NCBI RefSeq assembly: GCF_001295795.1
Contig: NZ_LJHY01000010.1
Location: 1-64,000 of the forward strand
Reading direction: 5' to 3'
Source: Novosphingobium sp. AAP83
GTDB lineage: Bacteria > Pseudomonadota > Alphaproteobacteria > Sphingomonadales > Sphingomonadaceae
DNA: 64,000 bases
Position 1 is the stretch's first letter; the number at the start of each line of letters is the position of its first letter. The notes under the pieces were generated by a model. That model did not search any database. It had not been told where the DNA came from and saw only the letters and a list, made by a program, of their open reading frames with translations. Made by a program: the position numbers and the translations under genes. Shown piece after piece: positions 14,789-23,982 of the stretch.

Positions 14789-15511
14789 ATGGTCCCGATG
14801 CAACACCTGCGCAATATCGTCATTCTCACCGGGGCGGGAATTTCCGCCGAATCGGGCATTGATACCTTCCGAAGCGAAGGGGGCCTATGGGAACAGCACC
14901 GGGTTGAGGACGTGGCCACGCCCGAAGCATTCGCCCGCGATCCCGATCTTGTCCTGCGGTTTTACGACATGCGGCGCGCGGCGATCCAGACCAAACAGCC
15001 TAACCCTGCGCATGTCGCACTGGCGCGTCTTGACCGCGAATGGCCCAAACGGGCAGGCGGCGAAGTGCTGATCGTCACCCAGAATGTCGATGATCTGCAC
15101 GAGCGGGGCGGGGCGCTCAACGTGCTGCACATGCATGGCGAACATCTCAACGCGTGGTGCACCGCTTGTGATGCACGCCACCGCTGGACCGGCCCGCTGA
15201 TCCAGCGCCCGCCCTGCCCGTCGTGCGAAGAACCGGCGCTGCGGCCCGATATCGTGTGGTTCGGCGAAATGCCCTACCGGATGGACGATATCTATGCGGC
15301 GCTGTCCGAGGCTGATCTGTTTGTATCGATCGGCACGTCTGGCGCGGTTTACCCTGCGGGCGGGCTGGTGCGCCGCGCGCGCGATCTGGGTGCGCAAACG
15401 CTGGAGTTGAACCTTGAACGCAGCAAAGGCTCGGCGTGGTTCCATGAGACGCGGTTGGGCCCTGCCAGCGAAATCGTGCCCGCGTGGGTGGATGAATTGC
15501 TGGGTGCTTGA
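14789..15511 (+). CDS. cobB: Sirtuin-type NAD-dependent protein deacylase
   Basis: A 240-residue class III sirtuin. It has the NAD-binding motif ILTGAGISAESGIDTFRS, the TQNVDDLHERGG motif, the catalytic histidine in HMHGEH, and a four-cysteine zinc module (WCTACDARH and PPCPSCEE). FYDMRR carries Y59 and R62, the YxxR pair that binds succinyl- or malonyl-lysine, so desuccinylase activity is likely alongside deacetylation. The start at 14789 is preferred, and 14798 is equally possible. It is followed by a palindromic repeat and has no operon partner. Confidence 0.93.
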   Translation: MVPMQHLRNIVILTGAGISAESGIDTFRSEGGLWEQHRVEDVATPEAFARDPDLVLRFYDMRRAAIQTKQPNPAHVALARLDREWPKRAGGEVLIVTQNVDDLHERGGALNVLHMHGEHLNAWCTACDARHRWTGPLIQRPPCPSCEEPALRPDIVWFGEMPYRMDDIYAALSEADLFVSIGTSGAVYPAGGLVRRARDLGAQTLELNLERSKGSAWFHETRLGPASEIVPAWVDELLGA

Positions 15512-15525
15512 AGCGAAGAAAGTTG

Positions 15526-15699
15526 GTTCACGCAGAGACGCGGAGAAGAAGTGGAGACGCGGAGGGGTTGGTTTTGACGGCGAAGCCGTTTTTCAAACCT
15601 GACCAAGCCTTCTTGTGCATGGCCGGATTTTTGGGAGGCCTTGCGGCCAAGACTGCCCCCTCTGCGTCTCCACTTCTTCTCTGCGCCTCTGCGTGAAAC
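15526..15699. repeat. Palindromic intergenic repeat, copy 2
   Basis: The terminal arms are closely similar to copy 1 (TTCACGCAGAGACGCGGAGA from 15527; mirrored end near 15698). The interior has diverged from copies 1 and 3 but keeps short inner hairpins such as GGCGAAGCC and GGCCTTGCGGCC. It lies between converging cobB and the MoeB/ThiF-type gene. Confidence 0.85.
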
Positions 15700-15702
15700 C
15701 CT

Positions 15703-16470
15703 TTACAAGGCCTCGCCACACCCCCCGCATTCCGCATCCTTCGCAATCCGCATCGTGCGCAAGCCGGGTTTGAGGCCATCAAGCACGTGCAACTGGCCCC
15801 ATTGCGGATCGCCCAGCGTGCTCACGCCTTCGAGCAGCACGCGCATCGCGGCCATCGCCCCGAATGCACCCACCATGCCCACCATCGCGCCCAGCACGCC
15901 CATGTCGGCGCAGCTATCGCAATCCTCGGCATCAAAGGCATCACCGACAAAGCAGCGATAGCACGCGTGGTCGGTACGGTGCCCAGCAAAGTTCGCCACT
16001 TGCCCCTGAAACCGGCCGAGCGCGGCAGAGGTGAGCGGGATGCCCGCCGCCACACATGCATCTGATACCGCAAGCCGGGTGGCGAAGTTGTCGCAGCCGT
16101 CCAGCACAACATCAGCGCCTGTAATCAGGCTGTCGGCATTGTCGCGGGTGATGCGGATGACATGGGGCGTGACCGTTAAAACCGGATCAAATCGCGCGGC
16201 CCATGCGGCGGCAGCAGCGGCCTTGGGCTGGCCAATGTCGGCCTCGGTATAGATCGTCTGGCGCTGGAGATTGCTGGCCTCGACCACATCATCATCGATC
16301 AGGGTCAGGTGGCCAATGCCTGCTCCGGCAAGGTACTGAAGCGCGGGCGAGCCGATGCCGCCCATGCCGACCAGCACGACATGGCTTGCGGCCAGCCTCG
16401 CCTGCCCCACCGCGCCCACTTCAGGCAGGACGATATGGCGGGCGAAGCGGTCGAGGCGGTCTGGAGTCAT
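15703..16470 (-). CDS. MoeB/ThiF/HesA-family adenylyltransferase
   Basis: A 255-residue E1-like enzyme that adenylates the C terminus of a small sulfur-carrier protein for molybdopterin or thiazole synthesis. It shows the nucleotide-binding loop VVLVGMGGIGSPALQYLAGAGIG, the IDDDVVEASNLQRQ segment that places the substrate, and DGCDNFATR. Zinc cysteines pair as CYRC in the middle and CGGC at the C-terminal end. MoeB and ThiF cannot be told apart from the sequence alone, and no moaD or thiS lies nearby. It sits between two copies of the palindromic repeat. Confidence 0.9.
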   Translation of the reverse strand: MTPDRLDRFARHIVLPEVGAVGQARLAASHVVLVGMGGIGSPALQYLAGAGIGHLTLIDDDVVEASNLQRQTIYTEADIGQPKAAAAAAWAARFDPVLTVTPHVIRITRDNADSLITGADVVLDGCDNFATRLAVSDACVAAGIPLTSAALGRFQGQVANFAGHRTDHACYRCFVGDAFDAEDCDSCADMGVLGAMVGMVGAFGAMAAMRVLLEGVSTLGDPQWGQLHVLDGLKPGLRTMRIAKDAECGGCGEAL

Positions 16471-16508
16471 GGCTTGCAGTTAGGGATTGCGGGTAGAAAG
16501 AGGAAGGG

Positions 16509-16683
16509 GTTCGCGTAGAGACGCAGAGAAGAAGTGGAGGCGCAGAGAGGTAGTGCGGGGCCGACAGGCCCCTTTGTCAATCTACGATCACGGCAGAGGC
16601 CGAGGCTAAGATTGTTGAGCGGCTTTGCCGCAAGCGCAACATCTCTCCGCGTCTCAACTTCTTCTCTGCGTCTCTGCGTGAAC
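16509..16683. repeat. Palindromic intergenic repeat, copy 3 (inverted)
   Basis: Arms as in copies 1 and 2 (TTCGCGTAGAGACGCAGAGA from about 16510; mirrored end near 16683). Its interior, read on the reverse strand (TTGCGCTTGCGGCAAAGCCG onward), matches copy 1, so the two are in opposite orientation 5.3 kb apart. It separates the MoeB/ThiF-type gene from the dnaA 3' end. Confidence 0.85.
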
Positions 16684-16698
16684 CCTCTTGAAACCCCT

Positions 16699-18105
16699 TT
16701 AATCTTCCAACTGGCGCAGCAGCGTGCGCACATCGCCGTCCATATCGGCATCGCGCGTGCGCAGTTCCTCGATCAGGCGCACGGCATGGATCACCGTGGA
16801 ATGATCGCGCCCGCCAAACTTGCGCCCGATTTCGGGGTACGAACGCGGGGTGAGCACTTTGGCGAGATACATCGCCACCTGACGCGGCCGCACAACCGCG
16901 CGGGCGCGGCGCTTGGAGGCCATTTCGGTGCGATCAACGCGGTAGAACTGGCAGACCGTGCGCTGGATTTCATCAATCGTGATGCGGCGGCGGTTGGCCG
17001 AGAGGATGTCGGTCAACTGTTCTTCGGCCAATTGCAGCGACACCGGCTGGCCGGTGAGCTGGGCATAGGCGATCAGCTTGTTCAAGCCGCCCACCAGCTC
17101 GCGCACATTGCGGTTGATCGTGCGGGCAAGGAATTCGATCACATCGGACGGCACTTGCGTGCTGCCAAAGCGTACGAGACGGTGTTCGAGGATCTTGCGG
17201 CGCAGTTCGATATCGGCAGGCTGGATATCGGCAACAAGGCCCATCGACAGACGCGAGAGCAGGCGTTGCTCCACCCCGTCCAAAGCCTGTGGCGCACGAT
17301 CAGCGGCCACGACAAGGCGCTTGCCAGCGCTCATCAGCGCATCGATCGTGTGGAGGAATTCCTCCTGCGTCGATGCCTTGCCGATGATGAACTGGATGTC
17401 ATCGACCAGCAGCATATCAAACCCGCGCAGGCGCGATTTGAACTCGATCATCTCGTTCGAGCGCATGGCTTGGACGAATTCGATCATGAAGCGTTCGGCC
17501 GAGCAGTAGAAGATGCGCGCACCCGGCTTGTTGGCGGCAAAGGCGTGGCCGATGGCATGGAGCAAGTGCGTCTTGCCCTGCCCGGTCGAGCCTTTGAGAT
17601 AGAGCGGCGAGAACTGTGGCGTTTCAATCGCGGCCATGCGCTGTGCGGCGTTCAACGCCAGCACATTGGCCGAACCCGAGACGAATTCGGCAAAGGTCAG
17701 CGAAGGATCGAGGCCCGACAGCGCGGTATCGGACATCATCGGTGAGCCCGCCATCTGTGCGGCCATGTGCGATACCATGCGCGGCTGCACAGCCGCGTCA
17801 CCACCCAGCCGCAGTTCGGGCAAGGAACGGCGGCGCGGATGCACGGTGATGCGCACCTGACGTACTTCGGAACGCGCGATCTTCCACGCAAGGCTGAGGC
17901 GATCGGCAAAGCGGTCAGCGACCCAATTGGCCGAGAATTCGGTCGGCAAGAACAGATCGAGCGTGCCAGTTTCCTTGCAGAACGAACCAAGCTGGATCGG
18001 CTTGATCCATTGCGTGTGAAGCTGCGGCCCAAGGTCCTTCTTCAGGCCCTGGCTGATGTCGGCCCAGTCTGCTGCCAGATCCAGCGCTTCCTGGTCTTCG
18101 ATCAT
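16699..18105 (-). CDS. dnaA: Chromosomal replication initiator protein DnaA
   Basis: A 468-residue initiator. Domain I is at the N terminus (DISQGLKKDLGPQLHTQWI). The AAA+ core has Walker A GSTGQGKT (172-179) and Walker B LLVDDIQF (D235, D236). Domain IV ends with the DNA-binding signature GRKFGGRDHSTVIHA. The start at 18105 gives the normal domain I; the frame stays open for 61 more codons with no homology. Upstream lies 560 bases of leader, then the rpsT terminator; the rpsT-dnaA order is usual in this order of bacteria. No cluster of DnaA boxes was seen here, so the chromosomal origin is probably elsewhere. Confidence 0.97.
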   Translation of the reverse strand: MIEDQEALDLAADWADISQGLKKDLGPQLHTQWIKPIQLGSFCKETGTLDLFLPTEFSANWVADRFADRLSLAWKIARSEVRQVRITVHPRRRSLPELRLGGDAAVQPRMVSHMAAQMAGSPMMSDTALSGLDPSLTFAEFVSGSANVLALNAAQRMAAIETPQFSPLYLKGSTGQGKTHLLHAIGHAFAANKPGARIFYCSAERFMIEFVQAMRSNEMIEFKSRLRGFDMLLVDDIQFIIGKASTQEEFLHTIDALMSAGKRLVVAADRAPQALDGVEQRLLSRLSMGLVADIQPADIELRRKILEHRLVRFGSTQVPSDVIEFLARTINRNVRELVGGLNKLIAYAQLTGQPVSLQLAEEQLTDILSANRRRITIDEIQRTVCQFYRVDRTEMASKRRARAVVRPRQVAMYLAKVLTPRSYPEIGRKFGGRDHSTVIHAVRLIEELRTRDADMDGDVRTLLRQLED

Positions 18106-18668
18106 CGCGTTATCCCGCCCTTTCTTGCTTGTACTGCTACGTTCGGTGCTTGCGGCTACCACGATCCCCAACCCCTCCGTGATGGCGCCCCCACCCGTGC
18201 TTCCGGACACGACGCCCTGCGTCTGCCCGGCGATACCTGCATCCACACGCTGTATGGCGTTCTCTCTTGCGACTTCTTGCATCTTCACCCGTCGCTACCC
18301 TGACTGCCAAAAACTTGCGCGGACCGATCAGGTCCCGCAGGCACAAATTTTCTGTGCCCGACCACACAGATGTATAGCGGACGACAATGGAAATGATTTC
18401 AGTGATACCGGAAGACGATGATTCCCGTCGTCGGTAGGAGCCCTGTTTATTGGCCGATTACCCATGAAGGCAAGCGAAGGGGCGCAAAAAAACTGAAATA
18501 AATGCCCTTGACTCGCCAATCCCCGCAGAACTGCATCAAGCTATTGATAAGTAATATTTTTCCAGAATAGACCAAGCGAATCGTGTTGTTTCCGTGACTT
18601 GCTGCGTCTGCACACTGTCACAATGCTACATTCGTAGGTCATTCACGCTTTGCTATGTATGACATACG
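18106..18668. other. dnaA upstream region
   Basis: No credible gene. The region should hold the reverse-strand dnaA promoter and leader. GANTC sites, the CcrM methylation target of alphaproteobacteria, occur at 18420-18424, 18510-18514 and 18578-18582. A possible reverse-strand promoter (TTGGTC near 18573, with an A+T-rich TACTTAT about 16-17 bases further along) is weak. No canonical DnaA box was found. Confidence 0.4.
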
Positions 18669-18700
18669 AAAAAGGCCGACGGGTTACCGTCGGCCTTTTT
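18669..18700. terminator. Terminator after rpsT
   Basis: AAAAAGGCCGACGG pairs with CCGTCGGCCTTTTT around a GTTA loop. The arms are perfect with A and T tracts on both sides. It ends the rpsT transcript on the reverse strand and insulates dnaA. Confidence 0.92.
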
Positions 18701-18786
18701 GCATATATATTCGCGTATATATCCTGACACACGCTCCTTAGGCGGTCCCGACCGGGCGGCCAAAAGCGCGAATCGGCAGTCGCGAA

Positions 18787-19047
18787 TCAGAGAGCGGCCA
18801 CCCGCTTGGTCAGGCGCGAAATCTTCCGGGCAACCGTGTTCTTGTGCATCACGCCACGCGCAATACCGCGCGCCAGTTCTGGCTGTGCAGCCTTCAGCGC
18901 TTCAGCAGCGGCGGTCTTGTCACCACCTTCAAGCGCGGATTCGATCTTCTTCACGAAGGTACGGATGCGCGAAAGACGGTTGCCGTTGATTTCGGCGCGA
19001 CGGTCATTGCGGCGGATGCGCTTGCGAGCTTGCGGCGTGTTGGCCAT
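18787..19047 (-). CDS. rpsT: Ribosomal protein S20
   Basis: An 86-residue basic protein of the 30S subunit that binds 16S rRNA. It starts [21 protein letters not shown] and ends in the helical [16 protein letters not shown], as in all S20 proteins. The start at 19047 gives the standard N terminus; an upstream frame extension has no homology. It is encoded directly upstream of dnaA on the same strand, separated by a strong terminator. Confidence 0.97.
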   Translation of the reverse strand: MANTPQARKRIRRNDRRAEINGNRLSRIRTFVKKIESALEGGDKTAAAEALKAAQPELARGIARGVMHKNTVARKISRLTKRVAAL

Positions 19048-19161
19048 GTTTTCCTGTTTCTCGTCCTGTGGCGGGCCGCACGAGACGGGCCGCGAAAATC
19101 TTCTGGGTGGTGGCAATACACCACCGGAAAGCGGCGCCCTTAACGGTAGCGCACCGAATCG

Positions 19162-20556
19162 TCAACAGATTCGGCGCAACTCGACGCGAAGTCCATCGCG
19201 CGGCTTCGGGATGGGCCAAGCCTGCCACGAAGGATCGCGGCCTGCTTGCATGGTCACCTCGTAGCGCGTGAGAATGTGACTGACCAGCAACTTGACCTGC
19301 ATATAGGCAAAATGCAGACCAAGGCACATGTGCGCGCCCCCGCCAAACGGCACCCACGCATATTTGTGCCGCCCCGCCACATTCTCGGGCGTGAAGCGCA
19401 GCGGATCGAAGCGTTCGGGATCGGGCCAATGCGCGGGATCGGCATGGGCCGCTGCCGGACTGATGCCGATGTTCGTGCCCGCCGGGATACGGAAGCCGCC
19501 AAATTCGAAATCGCGCAGTGCGCGGCGCGGCATGTTGGGTACCGGCGGCATGAACCGCAGCGCTTCCTTGAACGCCAGCTCAGTCAATTCCATCTGGCCC
19601 AGATCATCATAACCGACAGGCAGACCATCGCCGCCCGTCACCGCGCGGGCTTCGGCGCGCAGCCGCTCCTGCCAGCCGGGATTCTTGGCCAATTGCCAGA
19701 ACAGCACCGTGGCCGAAGAGGTGATCGTATCATGCGCAGCCATCATCAGGAAGATCATGTGATCTACCACCACGTCTTCAGGCAAAAGCGTGCCGTCTTC
19801 GCGCGTGGCAAGCGCGAACTGGCTGAACATATCCTGCCCCGGATTGGTCCGGCGTTCCCGCAACAGCTTGCCGAAGTAATCGACCATCAACCGCCGCCCG
19901 GCAACGCCCTTGCCCATCTTGGTGAACGGCAGCGGCCTGCGCACCACGCCGACCGAGGCCTGCACCATGTCGACAAAGGCCTTGTTCAGCACATCGGCCT
20001 CTGGCCCCAAAGGCAGGCCCAGAAAGCTGGAGGCAGCGGTGTCGAGCGTCAGCGCCTTGATCGCATCGTAAAACTGCATCGGACCGCCCCAGCGATCCAC
20101 AGCATTGCCGATATCGGTGTTGAGCACCCCGCAATAGGCACGCATCGGTTCGGGCTTGAACGCGATCGACAGCGCGCGCCGATCAGCGCGGTGGGGTTCA
20201 AAGTCCATCAGCATGAGCCCGCGCGGGAACAGCAGGTTCAGCACCGGTCCCCAGCCCTGTTCGTTCGAAAACAGCTTGTCGCGATCAAACAACACGAGTT
20301 CATTGGCTTCAGCGCCGATCAGGTTCACCCCGCGCCGCCCGAAGCTGCGCGTGCGATAGACCGGGCCGTAGGTTTCGGTCATGCGCTGCTGGAATCCGAT
20401 CGGATCAGACAATTGCATGATCGTGGTGCCCATTACCGGCCAGCCATCCTCGCCGGGGATATGATCAAGCTTGTGATCGCCATCCAGCCGCACCCAATGC
20501 GGATTGGCGCGATCCGTATGGAGTTCGGCCTTCAGATCTGGCGCAATAGTGGCCAT
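19162..20556 (-). CDS. Cytochrome P450
   Basis: A 464-residue soluble P450. The I-helix oxygen-activation motif is AAHDTITSS, the K-helix ExxR is EALR, and the haem ligand is C411 in FGGGAHMCLGLHFA. The P450 fold is complete and there is no N-terminal membrane anchor. The redox partners ferredoxin and ferredoxin reductase are not adjacent. The substrate cannot be deduced; the general look resembles bacterial sterol- or terpenoid-type P450s of sphingomonads. It lies between rpsT and hemH on the same strand, with a 66-base gap to hemH. Confidence 0.92.
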   Translation of the reverse strand: MATIAPDLKAELHTDRANPHWVRLDGDHKLDHIPGEDGWPVMGTTIMQLSDPIGFQQRMTETYGPVYRTRSFGRRGVNLIGAEANELVLFDRDKLFSNEQGWGPVLNLLFPRGLMLMDFEPHRADRRALSIAFKPEPMRAYCGVLNTDIGNAVDRWGGPMQFYDAIKALTLDTAASSFLGLPLGPEADVLNKAFVDMVQASVGVVRRPLPFTKMGKGVAGRRLMVDYFGKLLRERRTNPGQDMFSQFALATREDGTLLPEDVVVDHMIFLMMAAHDTITSSATVLFWQLAKNPGWQERLRAEARAVTGGDGLPVGYDDLGQMELTELAFKEALRFMPPVPNMPRRALRDFEFGGFRIPAGTNIGISPAAAHADPAHWPDPERFDPLRFTPENVAGRHKYAWVPFGGGAHMCLGLHFAYMQVKLLVSHILTRYEVTMQAGRDPSWQAWPIPKPRDGLRVELRRIC

Positions 20557-20622
20557 GATATCTCCCGGTTTTGTACATTTAACCGATCAATTAACATGGA
20601 TATCCGAAGACGCCAAGCGCGA

Positions 20623-21636
20623 TTAGATCCAGCCCGCCAGTTCGCGCCGCACCAGCGTTTCCAGCATGGTCATGCCGTGATCGCCTGCGTTGAGGCAGGT
20701 GAGCGAGGCAAAATGCGTACCGCCTGCTTCAAAGAAATCTTCCTGCCCGCGAATCGCGAGTTCCTCCAGCGTTTCAAGGCAATCGGCGGAGAAACCGGGC
20801 GCGGCAATCGCGATGGCTTTGGTGCCCTTTTGCCCTTCGGCGATCAGCACCGTATCGGTTGCCGGTTCAAGCCACTTGGCCCGGCCAAAGCGCGATTGGA
20901 ACGTGGTTTCAATACGCAGGCCGGGATGTGTTGTGGCAAAGCGTTCCGACACCAGCCGCGCGGTTTTGCGGCAATGGCAATGATAGGGATCGCCCAGATG
21001 CAAAGTGCGCTCTGGCATGCCGTGGAAGCTGAGCATCAGCAGTTCGGGTTTGAAATCCAGCGCATCGATCTGGCGGCCAAGATCGGCATGCAGCGCGCTG
21101 ATATAGGCCGGATCATCATGATAGGGCGGCAGGGTGCGCAATGCGGGCAAGCGGCGGCGAGCCTTGATCCAATCGGCCAGCGCATCAAGCGCCGAGGCGG
21201 TGGTTGCGCCCGAATAGTGTGGATAGAGCGGGGCAACGAGGATGCGTTCGCACCCGGCCTCCAGCAGCGCATCAAGCTCCTTGGCCATCGCTGGCGATTG
21301 ATAGCGCATCGCGTGGCGCACAATCGCTGCATCGCCCAATCGCACTTGCAGCGCGCGCGCCTGTGCTGCGGTAATCGCCGCCAGCGGTGAGCCTTCATCA
21401 GACCATACTTGCGCATAGGCGTGGGCCGATTTCTTGGGCCGGGTATTCAGGATAATACCGCGCAAGATCGGCTGCCAGATCAAGGTGGGGATTTCGACCA
21501 CGCGCTTGTCCGAAAGGAATTCCTTGAGATAGCGCTTCACCGACGCGGTATCGGGCGCATCGGGCGTGCCAAGGTTCACGACCAGAACGCCGACTTTGCC
21601 GGTAGCGATAATCGGGTGATCAGCGGGGCGTTGCAT
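20623..21636 (-). CDS. hemH: Ferrochelatase
   Basis: A 337-residue enzyme that inserts iron into protoporphyrin IX, the last step of haem synthesis. Family blocks are VGVLVVNLGTPDAP at the N terminus, LYPHYSGATTAS, the active-site histidine in MLSFHGMPER, and a C-terminal glutamate region GFSADCLETLEEL with FASLTCLNAG. Its position next to a cytochrome P450 gene is suggestive but the two need not be co-transcribed. It follows the molybdopterin oxidoreductase gene by 18 bases on the same strand, so it may be the last gene of that transcript. Confidence 0.96.
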   Translation of the reverse strand: MQRPADHPIIATGKVGVLVVNLGTPDAPDTASVKRYLKEFLSDKRVVEIPTLIWQPILRGIILNTRPKKSAHAYAQVWSDEGSPLAAITAAQARALQVRLGDAAIVRHAMRYQSPAMAKELDALLEAGCERILVAPLYPHYSGATTASALDALADWIKARRRLPALRTLPPYHDDPAYISALHADLGRQIDALDFKPELLMLSFHGMPERTLHLGDPYHCHCRKTARLVSERFATTHPGLRIETTFQSRFGRAKWLEPATDTVLIAEGQKGTKAIAIAAPGFSADCLETLEELAIRGQEDFFEAGGTHFASLTCLNAGDHGMTMLETLVRRELAGWI

Positions 21637-21654
21637 TGGAATCCTTTGGAAGGT

Positions 21655-23982
21655 TTATAAGCCTTCGGAAATCAGCGGCAGGCGGCGGAAACGCGCGCCC
21701 GTGGCAGAGAATAAAGCGTTGGCAACAGCAGGAGCCACGGCAACCATACCCAATTCACCCGGGTCGAACGGCTCTGCCTTACTGTCGGCAAAGACAATAT
21801 CAACCTTGGGGCAATCGGCAAGCAAAGGCAGGCCCAGTTGCGATAACCGGCCTGCCAAGGGCCGCCCTTTAGCATAACTTGTGGATCCGCCAACCGTATG
21901 GGCCAGACCGAACATCAACCCACCCTCTATTTGTTGGCGCGCGATGCCCATATTCACAATACGTCCAATATCCACATAAGCGCTGATCCGCTCTACCCGC
22001 ACCACGCCTGCCTCGGCGCGGGCCGTTGCCACCACCGCGATAAAGCCCGAACGCGGCGTCTCTTGACCGGTGGCCCCATCTTCTCCGGTGGAAAGGTCCA
22101 TGCGGTGGCAGGCAATGCCCTGCCCCGATGCCTCAACCCCGCCATCCCACTGCGCCAGCCGCGCCACCCCGCTCAGGCAATCAACCAGCCGGGGCTGCCC
22201 CTCCAGCATGGCGATGCGGAACGACAGCGGTTCCTTGTTGGCAAGGTGCGCCAGTTCATCAATGAAGCTTTCGGTGAAGAACGCGGTGTAGCCGTGCGCT
22301 TGGCCCCGAAACCGCGCCGTGGGCAGGCCCAGCGCCACCGGCACATGGTCCACCGCCTTTGCCGGGATACGATACATCGGCAGCGCGCCTTCGCACGCCA
22401 TCGGATCAGCGCTGTCCTGCAGGCCCAGCGCATCGCCAATGCCCCAGCCATCCAGCAGCCGCGCGCCTGATTCGCGCGCCGTGGCAGGCATCGCCAGCCG
22501 CGCGCGCCAGCCGAGCACCTGGACTTTGTCCGGGCTTAACGCGCCATCGAGTTGCGCCGAAAGCGGCGTGCGCGGCACACCTGCCAGCGATTCCTGCCAG
22601 CGCGAATATGTAAGCTGTACCGGCTTGTTCAGTGTGGTGGCAATCGTGGCCACTTCTGCTGCGATCCGCACATCCAGCCGCGCATCGAAGCTGCCACCTG
22701 CATGCATCGGATAGACGATCACATCATGGCGCGAGAGGCCTGCCGCCCGGGCTGCGGCCCGCCTTGCGCGTTCGGGTGCCTGGGTGGCGATCCACAGTTC
22801 GAGCTTGCCCTGCCGCATCCGCGCTGTGGCGCTCGCGGTTTCGAGCGGGGCGTGGAGTGCGGGTTCAACATCATAGCGCGCCGAGAGGCTGGGCTTTGTC
22901 AGCAGTGGATCGGGGTCACCCTCGGCATAGACACGGGTCGGCTCGCCCTTGTTGAGCGCCTTGTCGATGGCGACCAGCACCTTTTCGCTTTCGGCCACAG
23001 GGCCATCAGCCTTGAACTGCGGCTCCATCGCGCGCACTGCCTTGTCGGCAGCGTGCCAATTGGAGGCAACGGCAGCCAGCCAACGCTTGGCCCGCACCAC
23101 GCCCACCAGCCCGCGCACCCCGGCGGCGGCCTGTTTGTCATAACTGGAAAGCACGGTTGCGCCCTGCGGCCCGTGCGCGATGGCGGCAAAGACCATGCCG
23201 GGCAGGCGCACATCGCCTGCAAAGGTAAAGCTGCCATCGACTTTGGCGGGAAGATCGATCCGGGGATGGCGTGGCGGCGCCCCTTCGGGATATTGCCCCG
23301 GCGGCTCACGCGGGGGATCGGCGCGCAGCACCGGAATGGCGGGCGGATCGAATGTCACCGCGCTATCGAGCAAATCGGCAAAGGACGCGCGCTTGCCTTG
23401 GTAGCGCACCTCGCTGTCCTTGACCTCGCATTCCTCCCAGCCAGTGCCCCACCGGTCTGCTGCTGCCTGCGCCATCATCGCCCGCAATGCAGCGCCCGCT
23501 TCGCGCAACGGCGTTTCAAACGCGGCCAGCGCCGTGCCATCGGCGGTGATCATCACTGGCTCGCGTTCGGCATGGAGGCGCGGGAGAAGGCCCGTAGGAT
23601 CATCCCCCAACGCTGCAAACACCGGCATCCACAGCGGTGCCCAATGCGCCGAAAGCACCGGATCGGCATAAGCTGCGCTGATCGGCGCGGCCTCAACCGC
23701 AACCTTGCGCCAATCGGCCCCCGCCTCATCGGCGATAATCTGCGCCACCAGCGTGGTGATGCCCTGCCCCATTTCGCAGAACGGCACCGCCACGGTCAGC
23801 ACGCAATCCGTCTTGCCGCTCGCTGACCGGACTTTGCCCACCTTTAGAAAGGCATCGACGACATGTTCGTCCTTGCCCGCCACCAGCGGCACGCCATGGC
23901 GGCGAGGGATGAGCGGAAAGGCGATAAGCAGCGCGCCGCCCACCCCTGCGCCCACCAGCATCCCGCGCCGCGTCAGCCGCAT
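21655..23982 (-). CDS. Molybdopterin-binding subunit of a xanthine dehydrogenase-family oxidoreductase
   Basis: A 775-residue large subunit resembling isoquinoline 1-oxidoreductase beta (IorB) and aldehyde oxidases with a Tat signal: MRLTRRGMLVGAGVGGALL. Typical segments include CEMGQGITTLVAQIIADEAG, RIDLPAKVDGSFTFAGDVRLPGM and, near the end, GELGMVAVAPAVANALFSATG. It should act in the periplasm after folding with its cofactor. The start at 23982 is chosen because its ATG overlaps the stop of the upstream apbC gene (TGATG) and directly precedes the Tat motif. The small [2Fe-2S] subunit that such enzymes need is not encoded nearby. Confidence 0.88.
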   Translation of the reverse strand: MRLTRRGMLVGAGVGGALLIAFPLIPRRHGVPLVAGKDEHVVDAFLKVGKVRSASGKTDCVLTVAVPFCEMGQGITTLVAQIIADEAGADWRKVAVEAAPISAAYADPVLSAHWAPLWMPVFAALGDDPTGLLPRLHAEREPVMITADGTALAAFETPLREAGAALRAMMAQAAADRWGTGWEECEVKDSEVRYQGKRASFADLLDSAVTFDPPAIPVLRADPPREPPGQYPEGAPPRHPRIDLPAKVDGSFTFAGDVRLPGMVFAAIAHGPQGATVLSSYDKQAAAGVRGLVGVVRAKRWLAAVASNWHAADKAVRAMEPQFKADGPVAESEKVLVAIDKALNKGEPTRVYAEGDPDPLLTKPSLSARYDVEPALHAPLETASATARMRQGKLELWIATQAPERARRAAARAAGLSRHDVIVYPMHAGGSFDARLDVRIAAEVATIATTLNKPVQLTYSRWQESLAGVPRTPLSAQLDGALSPDKVQVLGWRARLAMPATARESGARLLDGWGIGDALGLQDSADPMACEGALPMYRIPAKAVDHVPVALGLPTARFRGQAHGYTAFFTESFIDELAHLANKEPLSFRIAMLEGQPRLVDCLSGVARLAQWDGGVEASGQGIACHRMDLSTGEDGATGQETPRSGFIAVVATARAEAGVVRVERISAYVDIGRIVNMGIARQQIEGGLMFGLAHTVGGSTSYAKGRPLAGRLSQLGLPLLADCPKVDIVFADSKAEPFDPGELGMVAVAPAVANALFSATGARFRRLPLISEGL

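Noticed and set aside
18106..18288. 61-codon N-terminal extension of DnaA
   Set aside because: The extra residues have no homology; the ATG at 18105 begins the normal domain I.
18106..18668. Chromosomal origin beside dnaA
   Set aside because: No cluster of DnaA boxes or A+T-rich unwinding element was found.
19246..21390. 714-codon frame antisense to the P450 and hemH genes
   Set aside because: Spans two real reverse-strand genes, composition is that of a complement, and no motif is present.
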